DNA of 64,000 nucleotides from Patiria miniata (taxonomy: Eukaryota > Echinodermata > Asteroidea > Valvatida > Asterinidae). The notes beneath the pieces are model-generated. The model had not been told where the DNA came from. It did not search any database and saw only the letters and a list, made by a program, of their open reading frames with translations. The stretch spans positions 12,847,176 through 12,911,175 of the forward strand of contig NW_024037056.1 of assembly GCF_015706575.1 (NCBI RefSeq), read 5' to 3'. Below, piece by piece: positions 10,071 to 20,818 of this stretch. A program made the position numbers and the translations under genes. The first letter of the stretch is position 1. The number at the start of each line of letters is the position of its first letter.

Positions 10071-11893
10071 TAACGTTTCATGTTCCTCACATATCTCATA
10101 AGCTAAAAATTGAAATGCCAAACAATTGAATAAGTACTTTTTATTTGTTACACTTGTTTTCACTTTTCTCTACCCCATCTGTTGCTGAACCCATCATCTG
10201 ACATCTCCCCCAGAGTGAGCGTCTAGCGCCATCTAGTGTTGAGACTTTTCATAGTTCAGTAGTTCTTGAATCTCCTGTACAATAGCCGAAACATTTACAG
10301 TCATACTGTAGGCAGTAGAGATAATAATGGATTATGCGAAACGGAAAACGCTTCATATTGTGAAAAAAAATCAGTTGTGGAGTTTCTATATCATTTGAAA
10401 GCCAAAACGGAGCTCTTCCTTATGAGATGAAGATCCCTTTAGTATATAGCAAATGATTTTCTGAAAATTTAACATAGAGGAAGGAATTTGATTTTTTTTT
10501 GGCGTGCATTGTTTTGTTAAAACTGTGACAAATTGTAATAGTATGACAATATAGTGAGGGCAGAATCTATTTATTATTTACATTTTTTGAGAAATATTCC
10601 TTGAATCAAATCGTGACTCTTAAAAATTTGGCCCAGAATTTTCGGAATTTTAACTAAACCCAGTGAATTGGCCCGAACATTTCTCTTGACTTAAAAAAAA
10701 AAAGTGCACAATTTTCAGATTCCCTTTAAAAAAAGAAACAATTAACTTAACACCCTTAAATCTTCAAGTACTGCCTCGTACTTTAAAAGCCTTACACCCA
10801 AAAATGTTGTGCAATTCATTTGTGAAAACTGCCACTCAAAATCTGTTTGCAGAAAATATAGCCATTGAGCTTAAAAAAACAAGAGAGTTATTACAACATG
10901 TGTTATGCTTAATTTCTTATTCTTGTGTTCTTTTTCCTTTTTTTTTGTTTTTTTGTTTTTTTAATTAAGTACTCTGGAAAGGGATACTAAAGAAATTAAT
11001 ATTTTTCCCCTTCTCTGCCGTGTGTGTAAGTGTCTCGTTTGCAACAACATCCAAGTTTTTCTGTTATCTGACAAAAACTTTAAAATCTTCACGAGCCTTT
11101 GATTTGAAACTTGATCTGAGAAAATGAGTTTGAAATTGCAGAGAGTAGCTTTATTTACAGGTGCTCGTGGACGTCAACAGGCCTCAAATTTCAGGGAAAA
11201 TGAATCTCTCAGAATGCTTAAATATCTAAAAGATGCCTCAGAATGCACTGGGGAAGTATCTAAACCCAAGTAATAAGTTTGAAATTAAACACCAAATGAG
11301 CTTTATTTTCTGCGCACGAAGAAAAGCAGCTTTAAGATTAATTTTGCTGGTAGAAGTCCTCCGTCAGAATTCATTACCTTTCAACTGACTGAAGCAAAGT
11401 TTCCCGTCTTTGCCATCTCCCCGACCAATGCATGAGGAATTATTGTGTATATATGTGCCCTCCAGAAAAAAAAAGGAGAAAAAAAATTAGAAGAAAAAGT
11501 AGAGAAATATATTGGCGGAGGAGTATTGAAGTGAAAGTGAGAGACTTATTCCCAATTTTATTGGCTTGGTTCGGAGTCCGCTGCTGCAGCTGCATTATTG
11601 GAGCAATTAAGTCTCCCTTGTTACAATGTACGTCTGGCATAAGCTCCTTAATGCTGGCTGGAAGCCAAATGAGAGAACAGTGATGTACACGTACATACAG
11701 TGACACCCCCTCATGTACCAAACCCTGGCAGTATCACAAAGAAAAGAAAAAAATCATTCAGGTCTGCTACACGTTAACACACAGGTATGTACGTGGGAGC
11801 TATAATGCACTAATTCCTTCACGGCGTCGCGCGCCGCACACACACATCTGTGTCAGCCGAAAGCAGCAGCCCACTTTAAACCGCGGATCGGAG
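10071..11893. other. No gene seen
   Basis: Apart from the CTCF-like site, this is AT-rich sequence with T-rich runs around 10930-10965. Opposed ORFs at 11432-11721 overlap each other and are purine- or pyrimidine-biased; no domain recognised. Confidence 0.4.
10225..10239 (-). promoter_or_regulatory. CTCF-like motif
   Basis: The reverse complement reads ACACTAGATGGCGCT, which fits 14 of 15 positions of the bilaterian CTCF core (CCASYAGRKGGCRSY). It sits in non-repetitive sequence just after the SINE. Single-motif matches occur by chance, and the binding factor in this species is unknown. Confidence 0.35.
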
Positions 11894-12592
11894 CATATAT
11901 AACGACGCTCTCTAACGCCAATTGAAGGGAAAACATTTAAAGCATATGGTCGGCAACTGGAGCTGCCGCACGCCGAACTGTTAATTTAGCGGTCGTAACA
12001 ATTGATTGTCCTTTGGAGTGGAGTTGACAATGAGATTGGAGGCCTCTGAATGAAAAGAGCGAATGGGGGAAACGGACGTCGGAGCTTTTGTTGATACGTA
12101 GGTTCTGTTGTTGGGTTAAGTACGCAGAGAGAGAGAGAGAGAGAGAGGAGCCTGATTCAAACTGCAGTGTTTGGGAGTATAATTGCCGTTTGTATTGCCG
12201 ATTTTTATCGCGGGCGCAATTTGACGTTCCGTGCTCTGGAGAGAGAACTCGACCAAATGTGCCGGACCTACAGCGATCTTAATCTGTGTACATAAACTCG
12301 GCCTGTGAATTGCCAAATGGGATTTTTTTTCTTCTTCTTCTTCTTCGGGAATTTGTCCGGTTGATTTCTGCACACAGCAAGGGATTTTTTTATCATTCCT
12401 TTTCTCTCGCTGCTGAGATATTTACCGACGATTGTGTGCCGAGTAGTTGACATGTTGACTCTTTTATCTGCCGGTGGGTTGTGCAAAGGTTGACTTTGTT
12501 GCCGTGTGTCGAGGCTTGTTGCAGTGTGAATATCATGACCAACGGACAAGGCCACGGTATTGCCGTTATGGAAATTCATCTTGTCAATTCAG
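11894..12592 (+). promoter_or_regulatory. Candidate promoter plus 5' untranslated exon
   Basis: CATATATAA at 11894-11902 is followed by about 690 bp of CpG-containing, non-repetitive sequence with no match to the window's repeat families, apart from a short (GA)n tract (12126-12147) and a CTT tract. It ends in AATTCAG before GTACAG (12593), a moderate donor. A short ORF starts at ATG 12535. Spliced to the acceptor at 22500 that ORF would stop after a few codons, so it would be an upstream ORF rather than an alternative N-terminus. It could be a distal KCNQ 5' exon, the first exon of another transcript, or unique sequence that looks promoter-like. Confidence 0.27.
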
Positions 12593-13330
12593 GTACAGTC
12601 ATTCCTGTCATATCTAGATGTTTCAGTATGCTAAGGACTATTTGATTACTGTCATTTTTTTTTCTAGCGAAAGAAACCTTCAATTATAAATGAGGACTTT
12701 CCACATTGTATGTCAGTCCGTTTCTTATGTATCGATTATTATCATATTTTTGTGTCCTGTTTTATATTTTTCTGACCATAATGCTACGTATATTGTCTTG
12801 TGTTGCTTGTCAAGGAAGGACAATGTTGTACTTTTGTACTACTGAAAAATATTTCTAGATCTTTGAGAAACTTGTAAAAAGCCCTTATAAACATCATTTT
12901 CTAGACCAGATTTCAAAAGTGGAAAAAAAATTGTGGTATTACATGTTGTCACAGAAAGGAACAGATGAATATTTGAAATGTCACTATAAATGCTTGGTTT
13001 AATTTATTTTCAGTATCCTAATGGTATGGATAAAATTTTGGATTCTGACTAATGCTGCATTACTCCGTTAACATAAGGAACAGTACACACAGCAGACATG
13101 AGGCATTGAAGATTTTTTTTTGGGGGGGGGGGGACTGCGCACCCCGAAGGCAAGGATTTGGTTCGCTATTGTCGGCTAGCTTCAGCAGGTGGATTCAGCC
13201 TATGATTGTGCCTGCTATTTTGGATGTTGTAGGCATTTAGCCTCTCTCTCAGCCAGCCAGGTTGGACTTGGCTCCAATTTCATTGAACTCCTCAGCGTAG
13301 AATTTGCAAAAGCACAAGAATTAGTTGCAT
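12593..13330. other. No gene seen
   Basis: AT-rich, with a poly(G) run at about 13123-13133 and a more mixed stretch to 13200. No domain or RNA recognised. Confidence 0.4.
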
Positions 13331-13590
13331 AGGCCCCCCCCCAAAAAATATTTATATTTCTGATTCCGATTACATGCCATTCAAAAATAGGGTATGTAGG
13401 TAGGGAAATATTTTTTTGCCAATTTTTTTTGGTGTGTGTACAATCATATGGAGACGTCTGCGTGTAGTCGAGGGTAAAAGTTAGAAATTGATTGTTTTGG
13501 GTTATTTCCCTCATATTTCCCATAAAAACAAGGTAGAGGCTGCTAGAATAGGGTTGGTAGAGAAACTGGAAGAAGAACTATTTTCTTTTT
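13331..13590. mobile_element. AGGCC-ended MITE, degraded copy
   Basis: Aligns with 15610-15873 through TTCCGATTACATG, CAATCATATGGAGACGTCTG, GTAGAAATTGAT-like and GAACTATTTT blocks. The left end reads AGGCC followed by a C/A run; the right end is eroded. No ORF. Confidence 0.65.
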
Positions 13591-14331
13591 ATCTTAGTAG
13601 AAAGCAAGTTACCAACCAAAATGTCATGTAAGCTGTACTATTTTTTGACTGGTACTCTGTGAAAATTGGTCTTGGGTGCAATTTCGTGTGCCTCTAAAAG
13701 AACCTAAGTTTCTGCTAAAAAAAAATCAGTCCATTTGACTGAGACTCTATGCGCAGTAAAGACCATGACTACTTCGGTGCCAGAATTTGCTTAGAATAGT
13801 GAGGCATAGTACAAAATGTTAAAGCACTTAGAAGCGTTGGCAGCTCAAATACGATTTTTTTCTGCTAACTGGGAAGCAACACCTTGAATTGATCCTTGAT
13901 ATTTTGAAGATATGGACCTTCTACTACTTTCTGAGACATACACAAATTTCACGAAAAGCTGAAAATTCTTTACAAACCATAGAATAACATAATTGCTGTA
14001 CATGTACTTTCTTTGCTTGTGGCAAGCGGAGTCTTAAAATTGGGCCAGAAGCCTTAGATATCGAGTTTTACATGTATGCCAAGAAAGTAAAGATAAACAA
14101 TGGCTTTATATGCCCTATCAGCTGTGGAAAACTTAACTCTTCAAGCATGTGTCAATCTAAAACAGAAAGATAATCAGTAAATTATCAAATGGTGGTAAAC
14201 GACAAGAAATAAGCAACTGCTTGAAGTGAAGATGTTTCCGAGTCAACACCAAAGCCCGAACTAAAGAACCACTCAGAGTTACCTAAGTTTTTCATCTTGT
14301 GTGGCAGCAGTCATTTCCACACCAAAGTGAA
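13591..14331. other. No gene seen
   Basis: AT-rich unique sequence with no recognisable domain, RNA or repeat family. Confidence 0.4.
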
Positions 14332-14981
14332 TACAGCGCGTCCCAAAATACCCGCAACATTTTTTTTTGCGAGGCTCTAGTGTTGCCGCGGAAACACGTA
14401 TCGCCAATACTTTTATATCATTTTAAAGCTTAGAATCTTAACTTTATCCCTGGTAAGTATTGGTTTGATTTTCAAAAGGGTTTTGAAATGATTCGTGTTC
14501 AAATAAAGGCATGTCAAAAAAAAAAAATCATGGGCATTGTTTCTAATGTGGAAATGGTTCATCATGTTTAATGATGATGTGACGATCTCGTTGCCTTTTA
14601 CTTTCTGTGTTTCCTATTCTGTTCGATCCACGTAGATACACCTTAAATGAATTCACAATATTGCTCTTTGTTTCAAGTTTAACTTTGAAATTCACGTGCA
14701 TGTATGTACCTATTCAAAAAGTGCACTAAAAGTTTGACTCGAGTTTGCATCTGATGTACCGCATCATTGATTTTCCTTGAAATCGGTTGAGTTGGTTTTC
14801 GACATGCCTTTATTTGCACACAAATAATTTTAAAACTGTTCTAAATATCAAACCAATACTCGCCAGGGATAAAGTTCAGATTCCAAGCTTTATAATGGTA
14901 TAAAAATAATGTCGGTACGTGTTTCTGCGCCGCCGCTAGAACCTCGCAAAAAAAGTTGCGGGTATATTGGGACTCGCTGTA
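14332..14981. mobile_element. Mariner-like palindromic MITE (TACAGCGCGTCCC ends)
   Basis: TA-CAGCGCGTCCCAAAATACC at the left and GGGTATATTGGGACTCGCTG-TA at the right are inverted, with arms of ~185 bp (14332-14517, 14801-14981) around a ~283-bp loop. TA flanks and CAG..GTCCCAAAA-like ends fit Tc1/mariner non-autonomous elements. The loop has a short ATCATGTTTAATGATGAT inversion but no ORF. Confidence 0.78.
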
Positions 14982-15609
14982 GAACATTTCCCTGAACTAC
15001 ATGTTACCTGTTTACTGTACTCAATACCAGTTAACAACATTAAGATGTAACATGTGTGCAACTCTGCACGAAGTCATTAGCCTAGTTAGGGCCATTAGCC
15101 TTAATTCAGGACACACTAAATTTGTTCCACACATGGACTACTCTGTCCTTTCAGAGAATGAGTGCACTGTAATTACCTACAACCTAATGCATTTTGAGTG
15201 CAGGTACGGTAACAGCTTGTATAAAAACTACATCATATAGTGCGTGCTGTTTTATTTTTAAAGGAAGAGTATATCATTTGCAGCTATCCAAAAAGTAACT
15301 GACAAAATTATTGTTGAAAAGCATAGGACCTACTTGGTTTATTTCTTTTGCAAGCTTAATAGCATAGCAGCATAGCAGTGTATACATGTACATGTGCATG
15401 TATCTTGTTACCTGCACCCTTTGCAGTATAATAATACAGCATATCACTCGACTCGTACTCAAATTGCCTCGCTTGAAAAAAAAAAATGTGATAGATTGAT
15501 TATCGTTATTGTCAGGTAGTGGTTCTACTAATATTGTAATCATACATTCTTTGGTGAAACTTGGCTATTATGTAGCTCCTCAAAAATACATACTACTACT
15601 GCCCGGTAA
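14982..15609. other. No gene; one dispersed-repeat fragment
   Basis: 15268-15336 (CATTTGCAGCTATCC, AAATTATTGTTGAAAAGC, ACTTGGTT) is an inverted fragment of the repeat seen at 3380 and 49165. A small ORF at 15001-15240 shows no known domain. Confidence 0.45.
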
Positions 15610-15873
15610 GGCCAAAAAAAAATAGTTCTGCTTCCGATTACATGGCATTCGAAAATTGGGTAGGTAGGTAGGAATTTTTTTTTTTGGGGGTCAACTTTTT
15701 GTGTGTACGATCATATGGAGGCGTCTGCGTGAAGTCAAGGGTAAAGGGTAAAAGGTAGAAATTGATGGTTTTGGGTGTTTTTTCCTCATTTTTCCAATAA
15801 AAAAATTAGGGTAGGGGCTGTCAGAATAGGGTAGGTAGGGAAACCAGAAGCAGAACTATTATTTTTTTTGGCC
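15610..15873. mobile_element. AGGCC-poly(A)-ended MITE, best copy
   Basis: Left GGCCAAAAAAAAATAGTTCT, right AGCAGAACTATTATTTTTTT then GGCC: inverted ends of ~30 bp including TAGTTCTGCTTCC. The interior has GGTAGGTAGG and ATCATATGGAGGCGTCTG. The flanks read TAA on the left and TAA on the right. No ORF. Relatives: 13331-13590 (whole length), 1313-1338 (fragment) and 17738-18104 (ends only). Confidence 0.74.
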
Positions 15874-17737
15874 TAATTCATTGCGCACTTCACACATATT
15901 GCACTGCACTTCACCGAGACTACGTCCACACTAAAAATGGTATTGCTACTTTACTCTTCTGCTCCCTTTGTATGATATTTATTTTGGATCTCCACAAATA
16001 AAAACCATTATAGCCTAATTCCTTTTTTGTTCTGTTGTTACTGTTTTTATTACTCCAAAGTCCTTGATCCCCCCTGAACGCTTAACAGGCTTGAAGTATC
16101 TCTAGTGTATTATTTTTGGAGCTAAGCCAATATGGTTCAATTAGGAGACCCCAGATTGCAGATACGAGACATTGACAGGCTGTGACATAGCCAGAAATTT
16201 CTTCCTGGGAATTAAGCGACTGCCAAGTAATTTGAAGAAAGGGCAAAAACGGCCGGAGCACTACTAATAAGATAATCAAATCCTGTCTAGGAAACTTTGG
16301 CGCTCGGACATGAGAAATTCCAAGCTAAGCTCCTGCATGCTATTGTGTTTTTTCCAATAATATCTCAAAATCTTAACCTGTTGAAGTTTCAGCTCAAAGG
16401 CGGATCCAGAGCACTATTTTTTTGGGGGGGGCCAAAAAAATTTGTTCTCCAAGAAAGATTATTAAAAAAATGACGGAGAGGGAATTTTTTTTGGGTTTCT
16501 AGATGCTCTGTGGTGTGATCTGAGGCAATTTCTGACCACTTTTAACCAATTTTTTTTTTCAGCAAAAGATGGTGGTGTATGTAGTGGCTGCCTTTTTTGC
16601 GACGTCACTTAAAAAAAACCCCAAAAAACCATTTAAATAAAATTTGAAAGTGAAGCTAGAAATAGTCTGGCACCACTCCATTCAACAGTTCACAATTTAT
16701 AAAATACATTCAGGGAACATGACCAAGATGGCTTCCTGTTGAATAAGGTCCATTGTGTTGTTTGCTATCACCCTGATGGATTCGCATACAAGTATGAAGC
16801 TGATGACCTTAAAAACAGCATAATTGTTTTCTGAACTGAATGAACAAATTAAACTTGTGTTTTAGTTTCCTTCTCGTAATTTCATCGCCACAATTTATTA
16901 ACTCTCTTTCCAACTGGACCTGGGTTCTTAAGTGCAAGCTAGAAACTTGCGTTGGTCTTGACATTTCACGTCCCTGTACAAAATGTAGTATAATACGAAG
17001 GAAAAAAACACAAAAACAAGCCTTCAATGGTAAATGTTACTTACCGGCATGCATGGACGAAAATAGAAACGACAACGAGAGGTCGTTTACGATGCAAATT
17101 AAGTCCACTTCATTGATGGGCGACGTGGCCTTGGCGGTTTCGTCTGTTACCATGGATTGTGTTGTTGTGAGCGTCTAATTGTGCTGATCGTTTCCATGGC
17201 GATACCATGGAATTTTGGTGTACGCTCGTGAGCCTTAATATCACAAGCTTACTCGGTATGCAAGGTAATGTCTGTACTTCCAGCAAATGAGTCAGTTTTT
17301 TTTTTTCAATTATGTAAACAGCCACTTTGACAGCCTATATGGTTGCCTTGTTGAAAGCTTTAGAACGTAGACATACCTGTTTTTTGCAACCTACAGTGTA
17401 AATAATGAAGGCTCAAATACAACCACGTCATCCTGCTGCGATTTCCTTGAATGCCTGGGGAAGTTAAACAATGACCTTTTGGTATGTTTTCAAATTTACT
17501 AAATTTATTTATTATATGGTTTATTTTACTCTCCCGTCGCAGCCCGAAGGCTGAATTGTGGGCAGGTTTACAAAAACATTCAAAAATAGACAGTAGTAAA
17601 AATTGCATGCATAACAATTCAAATAATTACAAGACCATAACGAGAGTTAAAAAAATAATCATGCATGTAACAACAAGAATTGAGGTTCATAACAAAAAAA
17701 CAAAAAAACAAAATCTTAAAAAAAAAAAGACTTATAA
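15874..17737. other. No gene seen
   Basis: Contains an isolated GGGGCCAAAAAAATTTG end at about 16428, probably an eroded AGGCC-family terminus, and poly(A) tracts around 17695-17730. ORFs at 16809-17178 overlap on both strands without a known domain. Confidence 0.4.
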
Positions 17738-18104
17738 GGCCAAAAAAAAAAATATTTGGTCTCTGGTCAGACCAAAGTTCCGGAATTGACGCGGCCACGC
17801 GGCTTTTTTTTTTTCTTTTCTTCAAGCTTGGATTGTACAGACAAGGTGGGTACTATTTTGCTTTTTTGGTATCCTCATGTACATTGGTGTCCTCCATAAT
17901 TTGCCTTGGTGCTTTCGATCATTTGCCTTGGTGCAATTTCCCATTCCTTGGTGCTCTTTGGTAAAAAAAATTTGAGGAGGTGCGGAAATAGAGGGCGCTG
18001 TTGGAGCTACCGCGGAACATTTTGAAGAAAAAAAAAAAGATCGACGCGCATGATTAAAATCGACACGCGCACTGACCAGAGACCGACTTATTTTTTTTTT
18101 GGCC
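17738..18104. mobile_element. AGGCC-poly(A)-ended element with a different interior
   Basis: Starts GGCC plus A-run then GGTCTCTGGTCAG. Ends CTGACCAGAGACC, a T-run and GGCC, so the ends are inverted. The outer GGCC-A(9+) matches the element at 15610 but the interior does not. Inside are four CTTGGTGC/CATTGGTG repeats (17882-17955) and AGAGGGCGCTGTTGG at about 17987. No ORF supported. Confidence 0.7.
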
Positions 18105-18238
18105 TAACAGTTGATTAAAAACAGTTGATTTAAGAACAGTTGGAAAAAAAACAGGGAGACAAGAATTGATCAGATTACGAAAAATGTTACAGAAATTGCC
18201 TATTTCTCTTAAAAAGTCCATGTATAGATGATATAACA

Positions 18239-18685
18239 AATCGTCACGGACACCACGAACTGACTCTCACGCGCAAGTGGATGTCAGTTCGTGAAAACCG
18301 CATAATCAACAATTTCGGTTTTACGAACTGACACCAGGTAGTGTGCGCATTTCGGACAGTTACGCGAAAAAGAACGATTTTCGTTTTTACGAACTGACAC
18401 CCAATTTTTGCGGCAATACAGCACGGAGAAAAACGGTTTGAAAGGTTTGACATGAAGTTAATCCATCCGTATACTTGTGGCCTAGTACACAAAAATTTAA
18501 TGAAAATCTGTTTTAACTTGTGAAATTAAGATCCGTGTCAGTTCATGAAAACGAAAATGTACGGAGTGCTCGCTAGAAGTGCCGCACTGTGCAGGGCGTC
18601 ACTTCGTGACAACGAAAATAACCCGGTTCTGTAAAATACGCGCGTGTGCCGCGCACTCATGCGCAACTGAGTGTCAGTGACGAAA
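18239..18685. mobile_element. TCGTCAC-ended element with iterated TTTTACGAACTGACA motif (array C)
   Basis: The left end, ATCGTCACGGACAC, is mirrored by the right end (GTGTCAGTGACGAAAT). The internal motif TTTTACGAACTGACACC occurs at about 18322 and 18385, with inverted forms GTCAGTTCGTGAAAAC (18281), GTCAGTTCATGAAAAC (18538) and GTCACTTCGTGACAAC (18599). The CGAA half is shared with arrays A and B; the second half (CTGACA) is specific to this locus. Confidence 0.62.
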
Positions 18686-19895
18686 TATAGCAACATTTAC
18701 ATATGTAAGCCTGTTTTTTCATTTTTGAAATCCATCTTCTTTTGTTTTAATTGCTACTTTCTACCATTGCAAACGTTATTCATTTTGGGATGAGGCATTA
18801 TACGGAAAAGCGGCCAATGTTTAGTTATGGAATAATCACCTCACAAATTTCAAATTCGGATGTTGCAAAAGCAACTTAGAAACCCAAAATAGAAAACAAA
18901 TCAGCTGTTTTCGTTAACATAAAAAATAAAGCGTAAATATCATCGGGAGAAAAACAACCAAGACCACAGACAATTCCTTAAATGATTTGAAAGACAAAAA
19001 ACCTGAAGAGCGTAGTGTTTTTTTTTGGTTGCATTTCAGAAACTGAGTAATAAGTGAAAAACAAATAAAACATTTGTATACACTTTGATACTGCCAATCC
19101 CCGGCGTATAGATCCTGCGATAATTTAGTCTTAACGTCAACATCGTGTTGTGGGCAGGAATAATTATGTTATCACTGACCCCCTATTGATTTTGGAGACG
19201 ACGAGGGCCTCGCGATTGTAGAGGAAGTTAAGTGATATGGATTAGTGTGGTTAATTAATGAACAAGCGCGGCTTGCGCTATCGATAAGAACACGTTAACT
19301 CGTGTAAAAAGTGACATCTGGCTTTTGAGGGGTTGGAAGACAGGGGAATGCTAGAAAAGCATTAAGAGCCTTTTCATAATATCTAAAATGTCCATGTCAA
19401 CACAGAGATTTGGGGACACCCTGTCAAAGCACGATCAAACTAGCAATAATCCAACATGGATTTTACATGGGTCCGACGCTGTACACGGGTCCGGCGCTCC
19501 GATTGCATTATGTGACGCTCAAAATTTTGTCCACATAGTCCGCAATGAAACAGAAATCACATCCGGTATGGAATGTGCGCATTTCTATGGGATGTTTTCG
19601 GATAGCATTTGCGCACATTGTCTAACTGCGGTCTTGAACAGCTGCAGCCAGATGCTTTGTACATAGGTCATACAATGTAGGCCACTTCCTTCACAAGATT
19701 CTGTGAAGCTCATCAGAGTATCCCAGCGTCCTGTTTGCAGGGTGGGGGGTACGAGCGAATACGTGGGTCCGGTGCTCCACATGGGTAAAATCTAACCCTA
19801 GTCGGTAACAGGGTTGAGAGGCCGTACATGTAGCTGGGTTAAAAATCCAAAATCTACAATCCAGTGCAGTGTAAGTGTGCAAGGCAGAGTTGTAA
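18686..19895. other. No gene seen
   Basis: Mostly unique AT-rich sequence. 19100-19340 is more GC-balanced. A small ORF at 19388-19666 shows no domain. GGGTCCGACGC and similar GGGTCCGG words recur between 19469 and 19790. Confidence 0.4.
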
Positions 19896-20325
19896 TGACT
19901 CGAGTCAATAACTCATCTCGAGTCCGACTCGAGTCACAATTTTTGGTGACTCGACTCGACTCAAAAGAGTATATCACTAGACTTGACTTGAGTCACTGTG
20001 AGCAAATGACTCAACTCGACTTGAGTTCCTCATCGTAATGACTCGAGTCAATAACTCATCTCGAGTCCGACTCGAGTCGCAATTTTTGGTGACTCGACTC
20101 GACTCAAAAGAGTATATCACTAGACTCGACTTGAGTCACTGTGAGCAAATGACTCGACTCGACTGAGTTCCTCATCATAATGACTCGAGTCAAAAACTCA
20201 TCTCGAGTCCGACTTGAGTCACAGTTTTTTTACTCTCTTTGACTCGACTCAAAAGAGAATATCCCTAGACTTGACTTGAGTCACTGTGAGCAAATGACTC
20301 GACTCGACTTGAGTTCCTCATCAGA
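19896..20325 (+). repeat. 143-bp tandem repeat rich in GACTCGAGTC palindromes (3 copies)
   Basis: Units start at 19896, 20039 and 20181 (periods 143 and 142). Each contains TGACTCGAGTCA, CTCGAGTCCGACT(C/T)GAGTC and ACTCGACTCGACTC, then TTGACTTGAGTCACTGTGAG. The TGACTCA-like words resemble AP-1 sites, but their density points to repeat structure. The third copy is the most diverged. Confidence 0.88.
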
Positions 20326-20469
20326 AGTCTTGACTCGAGCGAAGGCTAGTAAGACTTGAGTCCCAAAAATAAAAGCAAAACTTTGCGAAAAATATTGAAG
20401 TCTTGACTCTAGCAAAGGCTAATAAGACTTGAGTCCCAAAAATAAAAGTAAAACTTTGCGAAAAATATA
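20326..20469 (+). repeat. 72-bp tandem duplication adjoining the GACTCGAGTC array
   Basis: Two copies (about 20326-20397 and 20398-20469) of a unit with AAGTCTTGACTC, AAGGCTA, AAGACTTGAGTCCC and AAAACTTTGCGAAAAATAT. It shares the GACTTGAGTC theme with the array before it, suggesting a common origin. Confidence 0.85.
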
Positions 20470-20818
20470 ATGACTTGCGATGCAGAATTTATGTTACGGT
20501 ACGAATACAGTACGGTACGATGGCCGCTTGTCATGTACAAACATACAATGTCTCACAGACTCCCACCTTGTGGTTCTGGAATGCACAAAATGCTATCCCC
20601 GAACCGAACTTTAAAACACGTTTTCCAATTCGTGGTTTCATCATTGGCTTTGGCTGTTTTCTAATTTAGCTCTTGGATTCGAACCTTGGCTAAATTTATG
20701 CCCTTCTTTTTAAATTCAAACTGATGAATGCCCGCTTCTACAGGGCCCTCTCATGTGAAAAATGGCCATATTTGAATTATGCATACATGTGTTTGAGTAG
20801 GCTATTGATCGCTTTAAT
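20470..20818. other. No gene seen
   Basis: Two overlapping 64-aa ORFs (20470-20669) in different frames with no domain; chance. Confidence 0.4.

Noticed and set aside
12535..12592. Alternative KCNQ N-terminus starting at ATG 12535
   Set aside because: Joined to the acceptor at 22500 the frame reaches a stop within a few codons, so it cannot lead into the KCNQ frame.
19896..20325. Functional AP-1 enhancer
   Set aside because: TGACTCA-like words are dense only because a 143-bp unit is repeated; binding cannot be claimed from this, so it is listed as a repeat.
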